From Arthrobacter sp. AZCC_0090 (GTDB taxonomy: Bacteria; Actinomycetota; Actinomycetes; Actinomycetales; Micrococcaceae): 64,000 nt of DNA. The position numbers and the translations under genes are program-made. The DNA is taken from the NCBI RefSeq assembly GCF_014207375.1, contig NZ_JACHEE010000008.1, positions 1 through 64,000 on the forward strand, in the 5' to 3' direction. Position 1 is the stretch's first letter, and every line of letters starts with the position of its first letter. Positions 25,441 to 34,775 of this stretch are shown piece by piece. The notes below the pieces were generated by a model that saw nothing but the letters and a program-made list of their open reading frames with translations, did not search any database and was not told the origin of the DNA.

Positions 25441-26919
25441 TCAGCGAAGCTGGAAAATGGACCGGTGCCAGTCCTTTTCGACGTTCCCGCTTAGTTCGAA
25501 CATGACGTGTTTGACCTGGGTGTACTCCTCGAAGGAGTAGGCAGACATGTCCTTGCCGAACCCGGACTGCTTGAAGCCGCCATGGGGCATTTCGGAGATG
25601 ATGGGGATGTGGTCGTTGACCCACACGCAGCCCGCATTGATTTCGCGGGTTGCCCGCAGGGCCTTGCGCACATTGCTGGTCCAGGCGGAGGCGGCCAGCC
25701 CGTAGACGGTGTCGTTCGCGAGACGGATGGCCTCGTCGTCGTCGTCGAAGGGCAACACCACCAGAACGGGGCCGAACACTTCGTCCTTGACGATCTCGCT
25801 GTCCGCAGCGGCGTCGGTGATGAGGGTGGGCGGGTAAAAGGCGCCTCGCGCCAGGACACCTTCGGTGGGAATTTCGCCGCCGACGAGCACCTTCGCGTAT
25901 CCGCGGGCGCGCTCAACCATTCCGGCCACGTGATCGCGGTGCTTGAAGGAGACCAAGGAACCAAGGTCCGCGCCGTCGTCGTCCTGCGACCCTAGGCGGA
26001 TGTCCTGGAATCGCTTCGCGAGCTTGTCCACGAATTCCGGGTAGACCGAACGGTGCACAATTGCCCGGGTCGCTGCCGTGCAGTCCTGGCCAGAGTTGAT
26101 CAGGCTCCCGGCGACCGCGCCGTGCACTGCGGCCTCCACGTCCGCGTCCTCGAAGACCACGAAGGGCGCTTTGCCGCCGAGCTCGAGATGAACGCGTTTG
26201 GCGTTGACGGCCGCGGCTTCCAGTACGGTGCGGCCGATCGCGGTGGAGCCCGTAAACGAGACCATGTCAACGCCTTCGTGACGCATCAGCGCCGCGCCCA
26301 CTTCGGGTCCGGTGCCGACGAGGACGTTGACGACGCCGTCGGGCAGCCCTGCGTCGCTGAGCGCCTGAGCGAACATCACCGAAGTGAGTGGCGTGATCTC
26401 TGCCGGTTTGAGGATGATCGTGTTGCCTGCCGCGATGGCGGGAAGAATTTTCCATGCAGCCATCTGGAGGGGATAGTTCCAGGGCGCGATTGAGCCCACC
26501 ACTCCGATGGGCTCGCGGCGAATGCTGGAGGTGTGCTCGGGCGAATATTCGGCCGTTGCCTTGCCTTCAAGGTGCCGTGCGGCGCCTGCGAAGAACTCGA
26601 CATTGTCGATGGTCCCGGGGACATCGAAATTCCGGGTCAGGCGGAGGGGTTTGCCGGTCTGGCCGCTCTCCACTTGGGCGAATTCTTCGGACCGTTCCGT
26701 CAGGATCGCCGCGAAACGGTGCAGTATCGCGGAGCGTTCGCCTGGTGCCGTGCGGGCCCATGTGGCGAAGGCCGTCCGGGCTGCCGCGACGGCGTGGTCG
26801 ACGTCGTCTGCACTGGCAAGGTCCACGGTGGCCACTACCTCGCCGGTGGCGGGGTTGAGGACGTCGTGCGTCCGGCCGGAAGTGCCCTTCTGGGCGCGGC
26901 CGTTGATGAATTGGTACAT
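25441..26919 (-). CDS. Aldehyde dehydrogenase (gamma-aminobutyraldehyde dehydrogenase-like)
   Basis: 492 residues from ATG 26919 with GGGGGAG four bases before it. Family features: FTGSTAIGRTV, VHLELGGKAPFVVF (catalytic Glu) and SGQDCTAATRAIVH (catalytic Cys); the GQDCTAA loop is typical of PatD/YdcW gamma-aminobutyraldehyde dehydrogenases. It would oxidise an amino-aldehyde to the acid with NAD. It lies behind the TetR gene on the same strand and divergent from the amidohydrolase/ABC operon, and probably finishes the pathway begun by the FAD oxidase at 34776. The substrate is inferred, not proven. Confidence 0.92.
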   Translation of the reverse strand: MYQFINGRAQKGTSGRTHDVLNPATGEVVATVDLASADDVDHAVAAARTAFATWARTAPGERSAILHRFAAILTERSEEFAQVESGQTGKPLRLTRNFDVPGTIDNVEFFAGAARHLEGKATAEYSPEHTSSIRREPIGVVGSIAPWNYPLQMAAWKILPAIAAGNTIILKPAEITPLTSVMFAQALSDAGLPDGVVNVLVGTGPEVGAALMRHEGVDMVSFTGSTAIGRTVLEAAAVNAKRVHLELGGKAPFVVFEDADVEAAVHGAVAGSLINSGQDCTAATRAIVHRSVYPEFVDKLAKRFQDIRLGSQDDDGADLGSLVSFKHRDHVAGMVERARGYAKVLVGGEIPTEGVLARGAFYPPTLITDAAADSEIVKDEVFGPVLVVLPFDDDDEAIRLANDTVYGLAASAWTSNVRKALRATREINAGCVWVNDHIPIISEMPHGGFKQSGFGKDMSAYSFEEYTQVKHVMFELSGNVEKDWHRSIFQLR

Positions 26920-27010
26920 GATGCTCCCCCGAGGGATAGGTGGGTGGTTGATGGCGCGGCGAAGCTCGTGACGCCGTTCCCTGCCGGACCCCCTCCTAGC
27001 GGGTTTCCGG

Positions 27011-27703
27011 CTACCGGGCGCCCTCGCGCTCAGCGGAATCGAGAATGGCACTGAGGCCCGCAGAGAATACGTTGAGGCCATCAAGGCTGAGTAGCCGGTG
27101 GCGGTGTTCTTCGATCAGCGGGAAGCCGCTTACCGATGCGACCGCAATCGCTTGGAGCCAGGGCTCGTGGCCGTCTGAGTTAGGTTTGGCGAGCACTTCC
27201 TGGGCAATTCCGGAACCGTGTCCCAGGGTGTAGCTCTCCAGCGCTCCGTAATAGTCCACGAGCCGGTCCCCGGACAGACCTGCATCTCTCAGGCAGCCAA
27301 GGACGAATTCGATGGTGTGGAGTTCGCCCTGGCCGAAGGTGTCCGTGGCAAAGGCGTCGCAGCCAATCGACGGGTATTTGATGAAGATTTCGACCAGGGA
27401 GTTGAAGTATCGCTCAAGGCGTGGCCGCCAGTCCAAGGGCGCGTCCCCGGCAGTTGCTTCTGCAAGCGCCATGGAGAAGAGCCTGTCGAGCGCCGCGCGC
27501 AGGATCGCGTCCCGGTTGCGGAAGTGGCGGTACATTGCGGTGGGGTCCACGCCGAGTGCGTCACCGAGGCTTTTGAACGTGAAACGGGACTGGGGTTCGT
27601 CCCGAGCAAGTTCCAACACGGCGTCGATGATCGTGTCTGCATCGAGCCGCGCGCGTTTGTCAGTGAGTTGTTCCTCGCCTCGATCGGGCCGGGACTGCGC
27701 CAC
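27011..27703 (-). CDS. TetR family transcriptional regulator
   Basis: 230 residues starting at GTG 27703. The N-terminal helix-turn-helix is LDADTIIDAVLELARDEPQSRFTFKSLGDALGVDPTAMYRHFRNRDAILRAAL. The C-terminal half resembles TetR_C domains of actinobacterial catabolic regulators. It sits between the aldehyde dehydrogenase and the divergent amidohydrolase gene. A perfect 17-base palindrome at 27793-27809 in that gap is the likely operator, so it probably represses both arms of the catabolic island. Confidence 0.9.
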   Translation of the reverse strand: MAQSRPDRGEEQLTDKRARLDADTIIDAVLELARDEPQSRFTFKSLGDALGVDPTAMYRHFRNRDAILRAALDRLFSMALAEATAGDAPLDWRPRLERYFNSLVEIFIKYPSIGCDAFATDTFGQGELHTIEFVLGCLRDAGLSGDRLVDYYGALESYTLGHGSGIAQEVLAKPNSDGHEPWLQAIAVASVSGFPLIEEHRHRLLSLDGLNVFSAGLSAILDSAEREGAR

Positions 27704-27792
27704 GTATCACCGCCTCTCTGTAGTTCCCTGTCTTGCGATCCCCACGGTACACGAGTCTCAGCCCTCAAAGTCAAAGAGATTGTCATCGCCAT

Positions 27793-27809
27793 TGTCAATG
27801 GCATTGACA
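27793..27809. promoter_or_regulatory. TetR operator, perfect 17-bp palindrome
   Basis: TGTCAATG-G-CATTGACA, in the 168-base gap between the TetR gene and the divergent amidohydrolase gene. A further half-site (TTGTCATCGCC) lies just upstream. Assignment to the adjacent TetR is inference. Confidence 0.65.
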
Positions 27810-27871
27810 TTTCCATCCCCCTCCACATAGTGTGACGCGGGGCACAATCAATCATTCAGGGAAGGGAACCG

Positions 27872-29536
27872 ATGACCAGCGCCGAGACGATTTTTGAGAA
27901 CGGGTGGATATACACCGGTGAGGACGAGCGTCCTGTCCGAACCAACGTGGCAGTTGCGGACGGCCGCGTACTGGCTCTAGGTGACGGTGCGGAGGTATCC
28001 GCGCTGGCCACCGGCGCCACGAAGCGCGTGGACTTGAACGGGCGTCTGCTCATTCCTGGTTTTCAGGATGCCCACATCCACCCCATCATGGCCGGGGTCG
28101 AACACCTGCAATGCGACCTCACCGAGACCACCACTGCCGAGGATGCCGCGGCTGTGGTGCGCCGCTACGCCGAGTCCCATCCCGACGAGCCGTGGATCCT
28201 TGGCGCGGGCTGGTCGATGGACTGCTTCCCGGGCGGGACGCCCACCCGGCAAATGCTGGACGCGGTAGTTTCCGACCGCCCCGTGTTTGTCCATAACCGA
28301 GACCATCACGGAGCCTGGGCCAATACAAAGGCCTTCGAATTGGCGGGGATCGGAGCGGAGACCCCGGACCCCGGGAGCGGCCGTATCGAACGCGAGGCCG
28401 ACGGCTACCCTGCCGGAACCGTCCACGAGGGCGCCATGGAGCTGTTTGACCACGTGCGCCCGGGGACCTCCCCGGAACTGGCGTACGAAGGATTGCTCTG
28501 GGCACAGGAACTCATGCTCTCCTACGGCATTACGGCATGGCAGGACGCCTGGGTGGGCGTATCCTCCAACGGGTCCGCCGATACCTTGGAGACCTATGCC
28601 CAGGCGTTCGACGCCGGGGACCTCAAGGTTCGTGTCCGTGCAGCCCAGTGGTGGGATCGTTCAGCCGGCCGGGGACAGCTCGAAGAAATCCTGGCGCGTC
28701 GCGATCGTGTTGCCGACGCCTTCGATCCACTGCGTTTGTCCGCGGCGACGGTAAAAGTCATGGTGGACGGTGTGGCGGAGAACTACACGGCTGCCATGCA
28801 CGCTCCGTACCGGGACAGCCACGGACACCAGACGGACAACCACGGCATCGAGTTCTTCGACCCTGCAGTGTTGCGGGAGTTCGTCACGGACCTCGACGCC
28901 AACGGTATCCAGGTCCACTTCCATGCGTTGGGGGATCGCGCCGTCACGGACGCGCTCGACGCCGTTGAGCAGGCACGCTCCACCAATGGACCCAGCGATA
29001 ATCGCCATCATCTTGCCCACCTTCAGGTGGTCCGTGAGGCGGATGTGCCGCGCTTCGCGGCCCTTGGGGCGACAGCCAACCTCCAAGCCCTTTGGGCGTG
29101 CCACGAAGAACAACTCGATGAGCTGACCCTGCCCTTCCTGGATGCCGATGCCGAGGAGCGGCATTACCCCTTCGGTGAGCTCGCAGCGGCCGGTGCACAC
29201 CTGGCCGCGGGAAGCGATTGGGCGGTCTCTTCGCCCAACCCCGTCCTGGCTATCCACGTTGCTGTGAACAGGGTGGAGCCAGGCGGCGCGCTGCCACCGC
29301 TCGGCCCGGAACAACACAAACTCTCGCTCAAGCAGATCCTGGATGCCTATACCCAGGGCACAGCATGGATCAACCACCTGGACACGGACACCGGCATCAT
29401 CCGCCCTGGAGCCCTTGCTGACCTGGCGATCCTTGACCGTAACCTCTTCGACATCCCTGTGGAGGAACTGCACACGGCTCGCGTAGACGAAACCTGGATT
29501 GCCGGCGAGCGGGTCTTTGCCCGGGCAGATTCCTAA
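27872..29536 (+). CDS. Amidohydrolase family protein (YtcJ-like)
   Basis: 554 residues. Metal-binding amidohydrolase motifs: the GRLLIPGFQDAHIHPI segment (His pair), HHLAHLQVV in the C-terminal half and AAGSDWAVSSPNP (Asp). YtcJ-type enzymes hydrolyse exocyclic C-N bonds in N-acyl or N-formyl compounds. Ribosome site GAAGGGAA before ATG 27872. First gene of an operon with a complete ABC importer, an FAD amine oxidase and a cupin; it probably frees an amine from an imported amide. Confidence 0.88.
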   Translation: MTSAETIFENGWIYTGEDERPVRTNVAVADGRVLALGDGAEVSALATGATKRVDLNGRLLIPGFQDAHIHPIMAGVEHLQCDLTETTTAEDAAAVVRRYAESHPDEPWILGAGWSMDCFPGGTPTRQMLDAVVSDRPVFVHNRDHHGAWANTKAFELAGIGAETPDPGSGRIEREADGYPAGTVHEGAMELFDHVRPGTSPELAYEGLLWAQELMLSYGITAWQDAWVGVSSNGSADTLETYAQAFDAGDLKVRVRAAQWWDRSAGRGQLEEILARRDRVADAFDPLRLSAATVKVMVDGVAENYTAAMHAPYRDSHGHQTDNHGIEFFDPAVLREFVTDLDANGIQVHFHALGDRAVTDALDAVEQARSTNGPSDNRHHLAHLQVVREADVPRFAALGATANLQALWACHEEQLDELTLPFLDADAEERHYPFGELAAAGAHLAAGSDWAVSSPNPVLAIHVAVNRVEPGGALPPLGPEQHKLSLKQILDAYTQGTAWINHLDTDTGIIRPGALADLAILDRNLFDIPVEELHTARVDETWIAGERVFARADS

Positions 29537-29573
29537 GCCCGAGATGACTTTCATGATCCGAGGAGGGAAGCGC

Positions 29574-31223
29574 ATGACCCCCACACGCACACGGCGTCGA
29601 CGGCTGGTCGCCATCGTCGCCGGTTGCTCGGCGATTGGCCTCATGCTGAGCGGCTGCGGTGCGACGGCGGGCGGCAACGACGCCGGCGCCGACAAATTCA
29701 CCCTCAGCACTTCAACGCCCAAACCGAGCAAGGACATCGACAAGTTCAGCTGGGCGCTTTACGCCGAGCCGTTTTCGCTCGATTACGCTTACGCGTTCGA
29801 CTACCCGGACAACCAGGTCCTGGCAAACATGTGTGAATCGCTCTTCCGTTGGAACCCGGACCTGAGTTCTTCCCCGGGATTGGCAACCAAATTTGAACAC
29901 CCCGATGACTTGACCTGGGTGTACACGATCCGGCAAGGCGTCCACTTCCACGACGGCAGCCTCATGACTGCCGACGACGTCGTGGCCTCACTCAAGCGAC
30001 ATGTCGATGACAAGGTTGGATCCTTCTGGGTTTCAGCCTTTGCACGGGTGGCAGACATCCGGAAGACCGGGGACTATGAGGTCACCATCACCACCAGCGT
30101 CCCGGATTACAGCTTGAACTCCGCCCTCGTGGGGGCTCCCGGCGTGGTGGAATCGGCCAAGACGCTCACCAAGGACGGAAAGGACTACGGAAACGCCGCC
30201 ACGGGGGTGAATTGCACGGGCCCTTTCCAATTTGACCATTGGGACGCCGGGGAGAGCATCACGCTCAAGCGCTTCGACGACTACTGGGATCCGAACCTCA
30301 AGCCCAAGGCGAAGGAGATGACCTTTAAGATCCTCCCCGACGCCAACGCGCGCGTGAACGCTTTGCAGACGGGTGAGATCGATGGCAGTTGGGGGGTTCC
30401 CCCCAATGCGCTGGACGTCCTCAAAGCCAATACCGACGCCGGTAACGTCTACTTTGGCAACAGCACCTCCGTGACGAGCCTCATCACATCGAATTTCAAC
30501 GGCGTCTTCGGCGATGTCCGGGTTCGCAAAGCCCTCATGATGGCCATCAACCGTGACGCGCTCGTTCAGGCTGCGGCGCAGGGCTACGGGAAGAAGACCG
30601 ATGCGCTCACCACCAGGAACGTGTGGGTGGATGCCCAGCCTTCCACGGTTAATTCGGCCTTTGAATCGCTCGAGAAGCAGGACTACAACCTTGACGAAGC
30701 CAGGCGCCTCATCAAGGAAGCGGGCGCTGCCGGCAAGAAGTTCGTCTACGCCACGGCGCCCATAAGCGCGGCCTCGGACATTACATCCCGCGCCGTCGCT
30801 TCGGCTGCCGAACAAATCGGCCTGGTGCCGGAGATTCAGACCATGTCCAATAGCAAGTACACGACGCTCTTCTCCGACCCGGCGGCCCGCAAGGGGATCG
30901 ATCTCTTTGAGACGTCTTGGTACCTCTCCAGCGCGGACCCGACTGAAATGTACTCAGTGCTGCGCACCGGCGAATTCAGCAATTACGGTGGCTGGTCCAA
31001 CGCGGACTTCGACCAGCTCGTGAACAACGCGATCGGCACCAAGAGCGTCGACGAGCGGGACCGGCTCGCGGCCCAAGCTGCGAAGATCGCCAGCCAGGAT
31101 GTGGTTTGGTCTCCGCTCTATGAGAATGTCACCTTGCTGTGGCTCGGCAAGCGCATCACGGGCGCGGCTCCGTCGATCAACTACATGTACTACCCGTGGG
31201 CAGCAACGATTGGAGGCCGGTAG
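29574..31223 (+). CDS. ABC transporter substrate-binding lipoprotein (oligopeptide/dipeptide type)
   Basis: 549 residues from ATG 29574, seven bases after AGGAGG. The signal peptide ends in a lipobox, GLMLSGCGATAG, so the mature protein is lipid-anchored outside the membrane. The body is SBP_bac_5: LANMCESLFRWNPDLSSSPGLATKFEHPDDLTWVYTIRQGVHFHDGSLMTADDVVASLKR. Solutes of the family include peptides, nickel and modified amines. It is followed at once by two permeases and a double ATPase. Confidence 0.93.
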   Translation: MTPTRTRRRRLVAIVAGCSAIGLMLSGCGATAGGNDAGADKFTLSTSTPKPSKDIDKFSWALYAEPFSLDYAYAFDYPDNQVLANMCESLFRWNPDLSSSPGLATKFEHPDDLTWVYTIRQGVHFHDGSLMTADDVVASLKRHVDDKVGSFWVSAFARVADIRKTGDYEVTITTSVPDYSLNSALVGAPGVVESAKTLTKDGKDYGNAATGVNCTGPFQFDHWDAGESITLKRFDDYWDPNLKPKAKEMTFKILPDANARVNALQTGEIDGSWGVPPNALDVLKANTDAGNVYFGNSTSVTSLITSNFNGVFGDVRVRKALMMAINRDALVQAAAQGYGKKTDALTTRNVWVDAQPSTVNSAFESLEKQDYNLDEARRLIKEAGAAGKKFVYATAPISAASDITSRAVASAAEQIGLVPEIQTMSNSKYTTLFSDPAARKGIDLFETSWYLSSADPTEMYSVLRTGEFSNYGGWSNADFDQLVNNAIGTKSVDERDRLAAQAAKIASQDVVWSPLYENVTLLWLGKRITGAAPSINYMYYPWAATIGGR

Positions 31224-31225
31224 CC

Positions 31226-32245
31226 ATGGCCGTGACCGAACTGGCGGCACCGTCCGTCCCACCAACGCCCGGAACAAAAAAGGGCCCGGCAGCGTCCCTG
31301 ATGGTTTTAGCGCTCCGCAAGGTGGGAACCCTGCTGATCACGCTGTTCTTCGCCTCCTTGATCGTGTTCTTCTCGCGTTTTGTCCTCCCGGGCGATCCTG
31401 CCCGTTTCCTCCTGCGCGGGCGGAGCCCGAAGCCCGAAGCCCTCGTGGAAATCACAAAGCAGTTCGGCCTGGACAGACCGCCGATTGAGCAGTACCTCAC
31501 GTGGGTTGGGGGCATCCTGCACGGCGACTGGGGCCGCTCTTTGACCTACCGCCAGAGCGTGAGCGACGTGCTCCTCAATCGCCTGCCCGTGACCTTGGAA
31601 CTCGCGGTCCTGGCCGCCGTCTTCATCACAGTCCTGGGCCTCGTTGCCGGCATTCTTGCGAGCTTGAACAAGGGCGGGTGGGACCGCTTCATCCTCATCA
31701 CGGTCACGGCCGCCGGTGCCATACCGCCGTTCGTTGCCGCGATTGCCCTCACCGCCCTCTTCGCGGTCCAGTTGGGGTGGTTCCCGTCTTTCGGCAGCGG
31801 TGATGAAGGACTGGGCCGGCTCTGGCACTTGACTCTCCCGGCCCTGGCCCTGGGATTGACATTCATTGCGTTCATGGCCCGGGTGACGCGTTCCTCGATG
31901 AACGAACAGCTCAGCCGTGAGCACGTCGAGGTGGCTACCAGCCGCGGCCTTAAACGCAGTTCCGTGGTGTTCCGGCACGTGCTCCGCAACGCCCTCGGCC
32001 CCATTCTGACGGTGAGTGGCGTGCTGATTGCCGGCCTTCTGGTCTCGAGCGCCATCGTGGAGCAAACGTTCGGACTGGCCGGGATCGGCCAGCTCCTTGT
32101 CCAGTCAATCGACCGGCTCGACTTCGCGGTGGTTCAGGCCATCGTCATGATCGTTGTCACGGCATTTGTCCTGGCCAATACGATCGTTGACCTCATTCAA
32201 CCCCTCATTGATCCGCGCATCGCCGCAGGAACGGAGTCCCGATGA
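31226..32245 (+). CDS. ABC transporter permease (DppB type)
   Basis: 339 residues with six transmembrane helices and the DppB/OppB shape: an N-terminal helix (LLITLFFASLIVFFSRFVLPGDPARFLL), a large loop, then the BPD_transp_1 block with the EAA-like segment SREHVEVATSRGLKRSSVVFRHVLRNALGP. ATG 31226 follows the substrate-binding gene by two bases; the earlier in-frame ATG is inside that gene. Confidence 0.93.
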   Translation: MAVTELAAPSVPPTPGTKKGPAASLMVLALRKVGTLLITLFFASLIVFFSRFVLPGDPARFLLRGRSPKPEALVEITKQFGLDRPPIEQYLTWVGGILHGDWGRSLTYRQSVSDVLLNRLPVTLELAVLAAVFITVLGLVAGILASLNKGGWDRFILITVTAAGAIPPFVAAIALTALFAVQLGWFPSFGSGDEGLGRLWHLTLPALALGLTFIAFMARVTRSSMNEQLSREHVEVATSRGLKRSSVVFRHVLRNALGPILTVSGVLIAGLLVSSAIVEQTFGLAGIGQLLVQSIDRLDFAVVQAIVMIVVTAFVLANTIVDLIQPLIDPRIAAGTESR

Positions 32246-33099
32246 CTCTCACAGGAACGATCCCCCTTCTGAGGACCCGGAGCTATGGAAGCCTCCTGTC
32301 GGGGACGGGTTGGTTGGCAGCGGCGGTGACGCTCGTCGTCGTACTGCTCTCCGTCCTCGCCCCGGTCCTGGCCCCATACGATCCAGACTTCGTTGATCTC
32401 TCCAGCGTGCTGGGCGCACCAAGCGGCGCTCACTGGCTTGGCACCGACGCCTTGGGCCGGGACCTGTTCAGCCGCCTCATGTACGGGGGGCGCACTTCGC
32501 TTATGGGCCCGTTGATTGTGGTGGTGGCGTCTACGGCCCTGGGCCTGCTACTGGGCTTGGCCACCGGATGGACCGATGGCTGGATGAGCCGGATCCTGAA
32601 CCGCATTTTCGACCTGCTCTTCGCTTTCCCCGCGCTGCTGCTCTCTATGCTGGCCATTGCGATTTTCGGCAAAGGCCTGATGGCGCCGATTTTGGCCATG
32701 ACCATCAGTTATGTACCGTACGTGGCGCGTTTGACGCAGCAGCTAGTGGTCGCCGAACGGGCCCGGCCGTATGTCCAGGCTTACCGGGTGCTGGGCTTCC
32801 GTACTCCTTGGGTGGTGCTGGGACGCGTCATGCCAAACCTGGTCCCCACCATTGGCGCCCAGTCCACGCTCAACTTCGGCTATGTGCTCGCCGACCTCGC
32901 GGCACTGTCCTTCATCGGCCTCGGCATCCAGCCGCCCACCTCGGACTGGGGCGCCATGATCGAGGAGGCACGGGGCGCGCTGCTCGGCGGCCATGTACTC
33001 CCTGGCCTGCTTCCTGCGCTCGTCGTCGTTCTTATTGTGGTGTCCATCAACGTCATCGGTGAGGAACTCTCCGACCGGATTGGAGGCAAGCTTTCATGA
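32242..33099 (+). CDS. ABC transporter permease (DppC type)
   Basis: 285 residues. The DppC opening is present (ALGRDLFSRLMYGGRTSL after GAHWLGTD), followed by the EAA-like loop RPYVQAYRVLGFRTPWVVLGRVMPNLVP. It overlaps the previous gene by four bases (ATGA) and the next likewise. It forms the heterodimeric channel with the DppB-type subunit. Confidence 0.93.
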   Translation: MTLTGTIPLLRTRSYGSLLSGTGWLAAAVTLVVVLLSVLAPVLAPYDPDFVDLSSVLGAPSGAHWLGTDALGRDLFSRLMYGGRTSLMGPLIVVVASTALGLLLGLATGWTDGWMSRILNRIFDLLFAFPALLLSMLAIAIFGKGLMAPILAMTISYVPYVARLTQQLVVAERARPYVQAYRVLGFRTPWVVLGRVMPNLVPTIGAQSTLNFGYVLADLAALSFIGLGIQPPTSDWGAMIEEARGALLGGHVLPGLLPALVVVLIVVSINVIGEELSDRIGGKLS

Positions 33100-34700
33100 G
33101 CAAGCTCCTTGAAATTGAACAGTTCACGCTGCACTACCCAGGGCGCGGGGCGCTCTTGAGCGACGTTTCGCTGCACGTGGACGACGGCGAGGCCGTCGCC
33201 CTAGTGGGAGAGTCCGGCTCCGGGAAGTCGCTCACTACCCGGGCGGCGTTGGGCCTTTTCCCCGAATTCTCCCGGCTCTCCGGTTCGGTGAAGGTACGAG
33301 GCCTGGACACGACGAGCGCCCCTGCAGCCAAGTTACTTGAACTGCGCCGCAACCACGCCTCGATGATCTTCCAAGACCCGCGCGCCGGCATCAACCCGGT
33401 ACGCACGGTGGGGGATTTCCTCACCGAGACGCTGGTGAGATGGCGTGGCTTGAGTCGCGAAGAAGCATACGCTCGGGCCGTCACGCAGCTGGACCAGGTG
33501 GGCCTGCGGCGGACCAAGGATCTGATGCGGCAGTACCCGCACCAGCTATCCGGCGGCATGCTGCAACGTGTCATGATTGCGGGCGCGCTGCTCGATTCGC
33601 CCGAATTGCTTTTGTGCGACGAGCCAACCACGGCCTTGGATGTCACCACCCAGGCCGGGATCGTCGAATTGTTACGCGAGCAGCAACAGGCGCGGGGTAT
33701 GGGCATGCTGTTCATCACGCACGACCTGAACCTCGCTGCCTCGCTCTGCGACCGGGTCTACGTATTGCGCAAGGGCGAAGTCGTGGAGCATGGCGGGGCA
33801 CGCGAGGTCTTCATGAGTCCCCGCGCGGACTACACGCGCCAGCTGGTCGGCGCCACGCCGCGCATCGAAATAGACAAGGTCCCGGCGGCGCCCGCCGCCG
33901 ATGGCACCGTGCCGCTGCTCGCGGTTAAGAGCCTCTGTAAGCGCTACGAGTTGCCCAGCGGGGAAGAACTGACTGCCCTGAACGACGCCACGTTTAGCCT
34001 TGCCCCTGGCGGCTCGCTAGGGGTCGTGGGGGAGTCAGGTTCAGGCAAATCGACATTGGCGCGGATGATTGTTGCGCTCGAGACGGCCGACGAGGGCGAA
34101 CTCGCGATCAACGGCCGCGTCCGTGCCCCACGTCCTCTCCGGGCGGCTGAGCGCAAGCAACTGGCCAAGGACGTCCAGATCGTCTTCCAGGATCCTTACC
34201 TATCCCTGGACCCTCGGATCGTCGTGGGTAAGGCTGTGGCGGACGTTTTCCGGCTACACCAAGGAAAAGGGCGGGCAGAGGCCGTGAAGAGCGCCGGGGA
34301 GCTTCTGGACCGCGTGGGCATCGGCCCTGAGCGATTCGACGCTAAACCGCGGGCGCTTTCGGGCGGACAGCGGCAGCGTGTGGCGATTGCCAAAGCCCTC
34401 GCTGCGCGGCCCAAGCTGCTGGTCCTGGACGAGGCCACGAGTGCCCTGGATGTCTCGGTCCAAGCGCAGGTGCTGGAGCTTGTGGAGGAGCTGCGTGAGC
34501 AGTTGGGCCTGACCCTCCTCTTCGTGACTCACGATCTTGCGGTGGTTTCGAGGCTGTGCGCGGAACTTCTTGTGCTCCAGCACGGCCGGATCGTGGAACA
34601 GGGGTCCACCTCGAAGATCTTGTCGGCTCCCACCAACGACTACACCCGGACGCTCATTGACTCGAGGCCGCGGGCGCTCTGGGAAGAGCAACTCGCTTAG
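33096..34700 (+). CDS. Fused double ABC ATPase (DppD-DppF type)
   Basis: 534 residues holding two complete nucleotide-binding domains. Domain 1 (about 1-255): GESGSGKSLTTR, LSGGMLQRVMIAGAL, LLLCDEPTTALD. Domain 2 (about 270-525): GESGSGKSTLARMI, LSGGQRQRVAIAKALA, LLVLDEATSALD. Each is of the OppD/OppF class. Fusing both ATPases in one chain is common in actinobacterial and proteobacterial peptide-type importers (YejF/GsiA style). It drives import of the solute bound by the 29574 lipoprotein. Confidence 0.95.
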   Translation: MSKLLEIEQFTLHYPGRGALLSDVSLHVDDGEAVALVGESGSGKSLTTRAALGLFPEFSRLSGSVKVRGLDTTSAPAAKLLELRRNHASMIFQDPRAGINPVRTVGDFLTETLVRWRGLSREEAYARAVTQLDQVGLRRTKDLMRQYPHQLSGGMLQRVMIAGALLDSPELLLCDEPTTALDVTTQAGIVELLREQQQARGMGMLFITHDLNLAASLCDRVYVLRKGEVVEHGGAREVFMSPRADYTRQLVGATPRIEIDKVPAAPAADGTVPLLAVKSLCKRYELPSGEELTALNDATFSLAPGGSLGVVGESGSGKSTLARMIVALETADEGELAINGRVRAPRPLRAAERKQLAKDVQIVFQDPYLSLDPRIVVGKAVADVFRLHQGKGRAEAVKSAGELLDRVGIGPERFDAKPRALSGGQRQRVAIAKALAARPKLLVLDEATSALDVSVQAQVLELVEELREQLGLTLLFVTHDLAVVSRLCAELLVLQHGRIVEQGSTSKILSAPTNDYTRTLIDSRPRALWEEQLA

Positions 34701-34775
34701 GTCCGGCATCAAACGCCCGGCACCCGCGCCACCAACCCAAGGTGCCTCAGGCCCTCATAAATAGGAGATATTCCA

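Noticed and set aside
25441..27084. Longer aldehyde dehydrogenase start at 27084
   Set aside because: The extra 55 residues are Arg/Pro-rich, overlap the TetR gene end and lie before a clear ribosome site at 26919.
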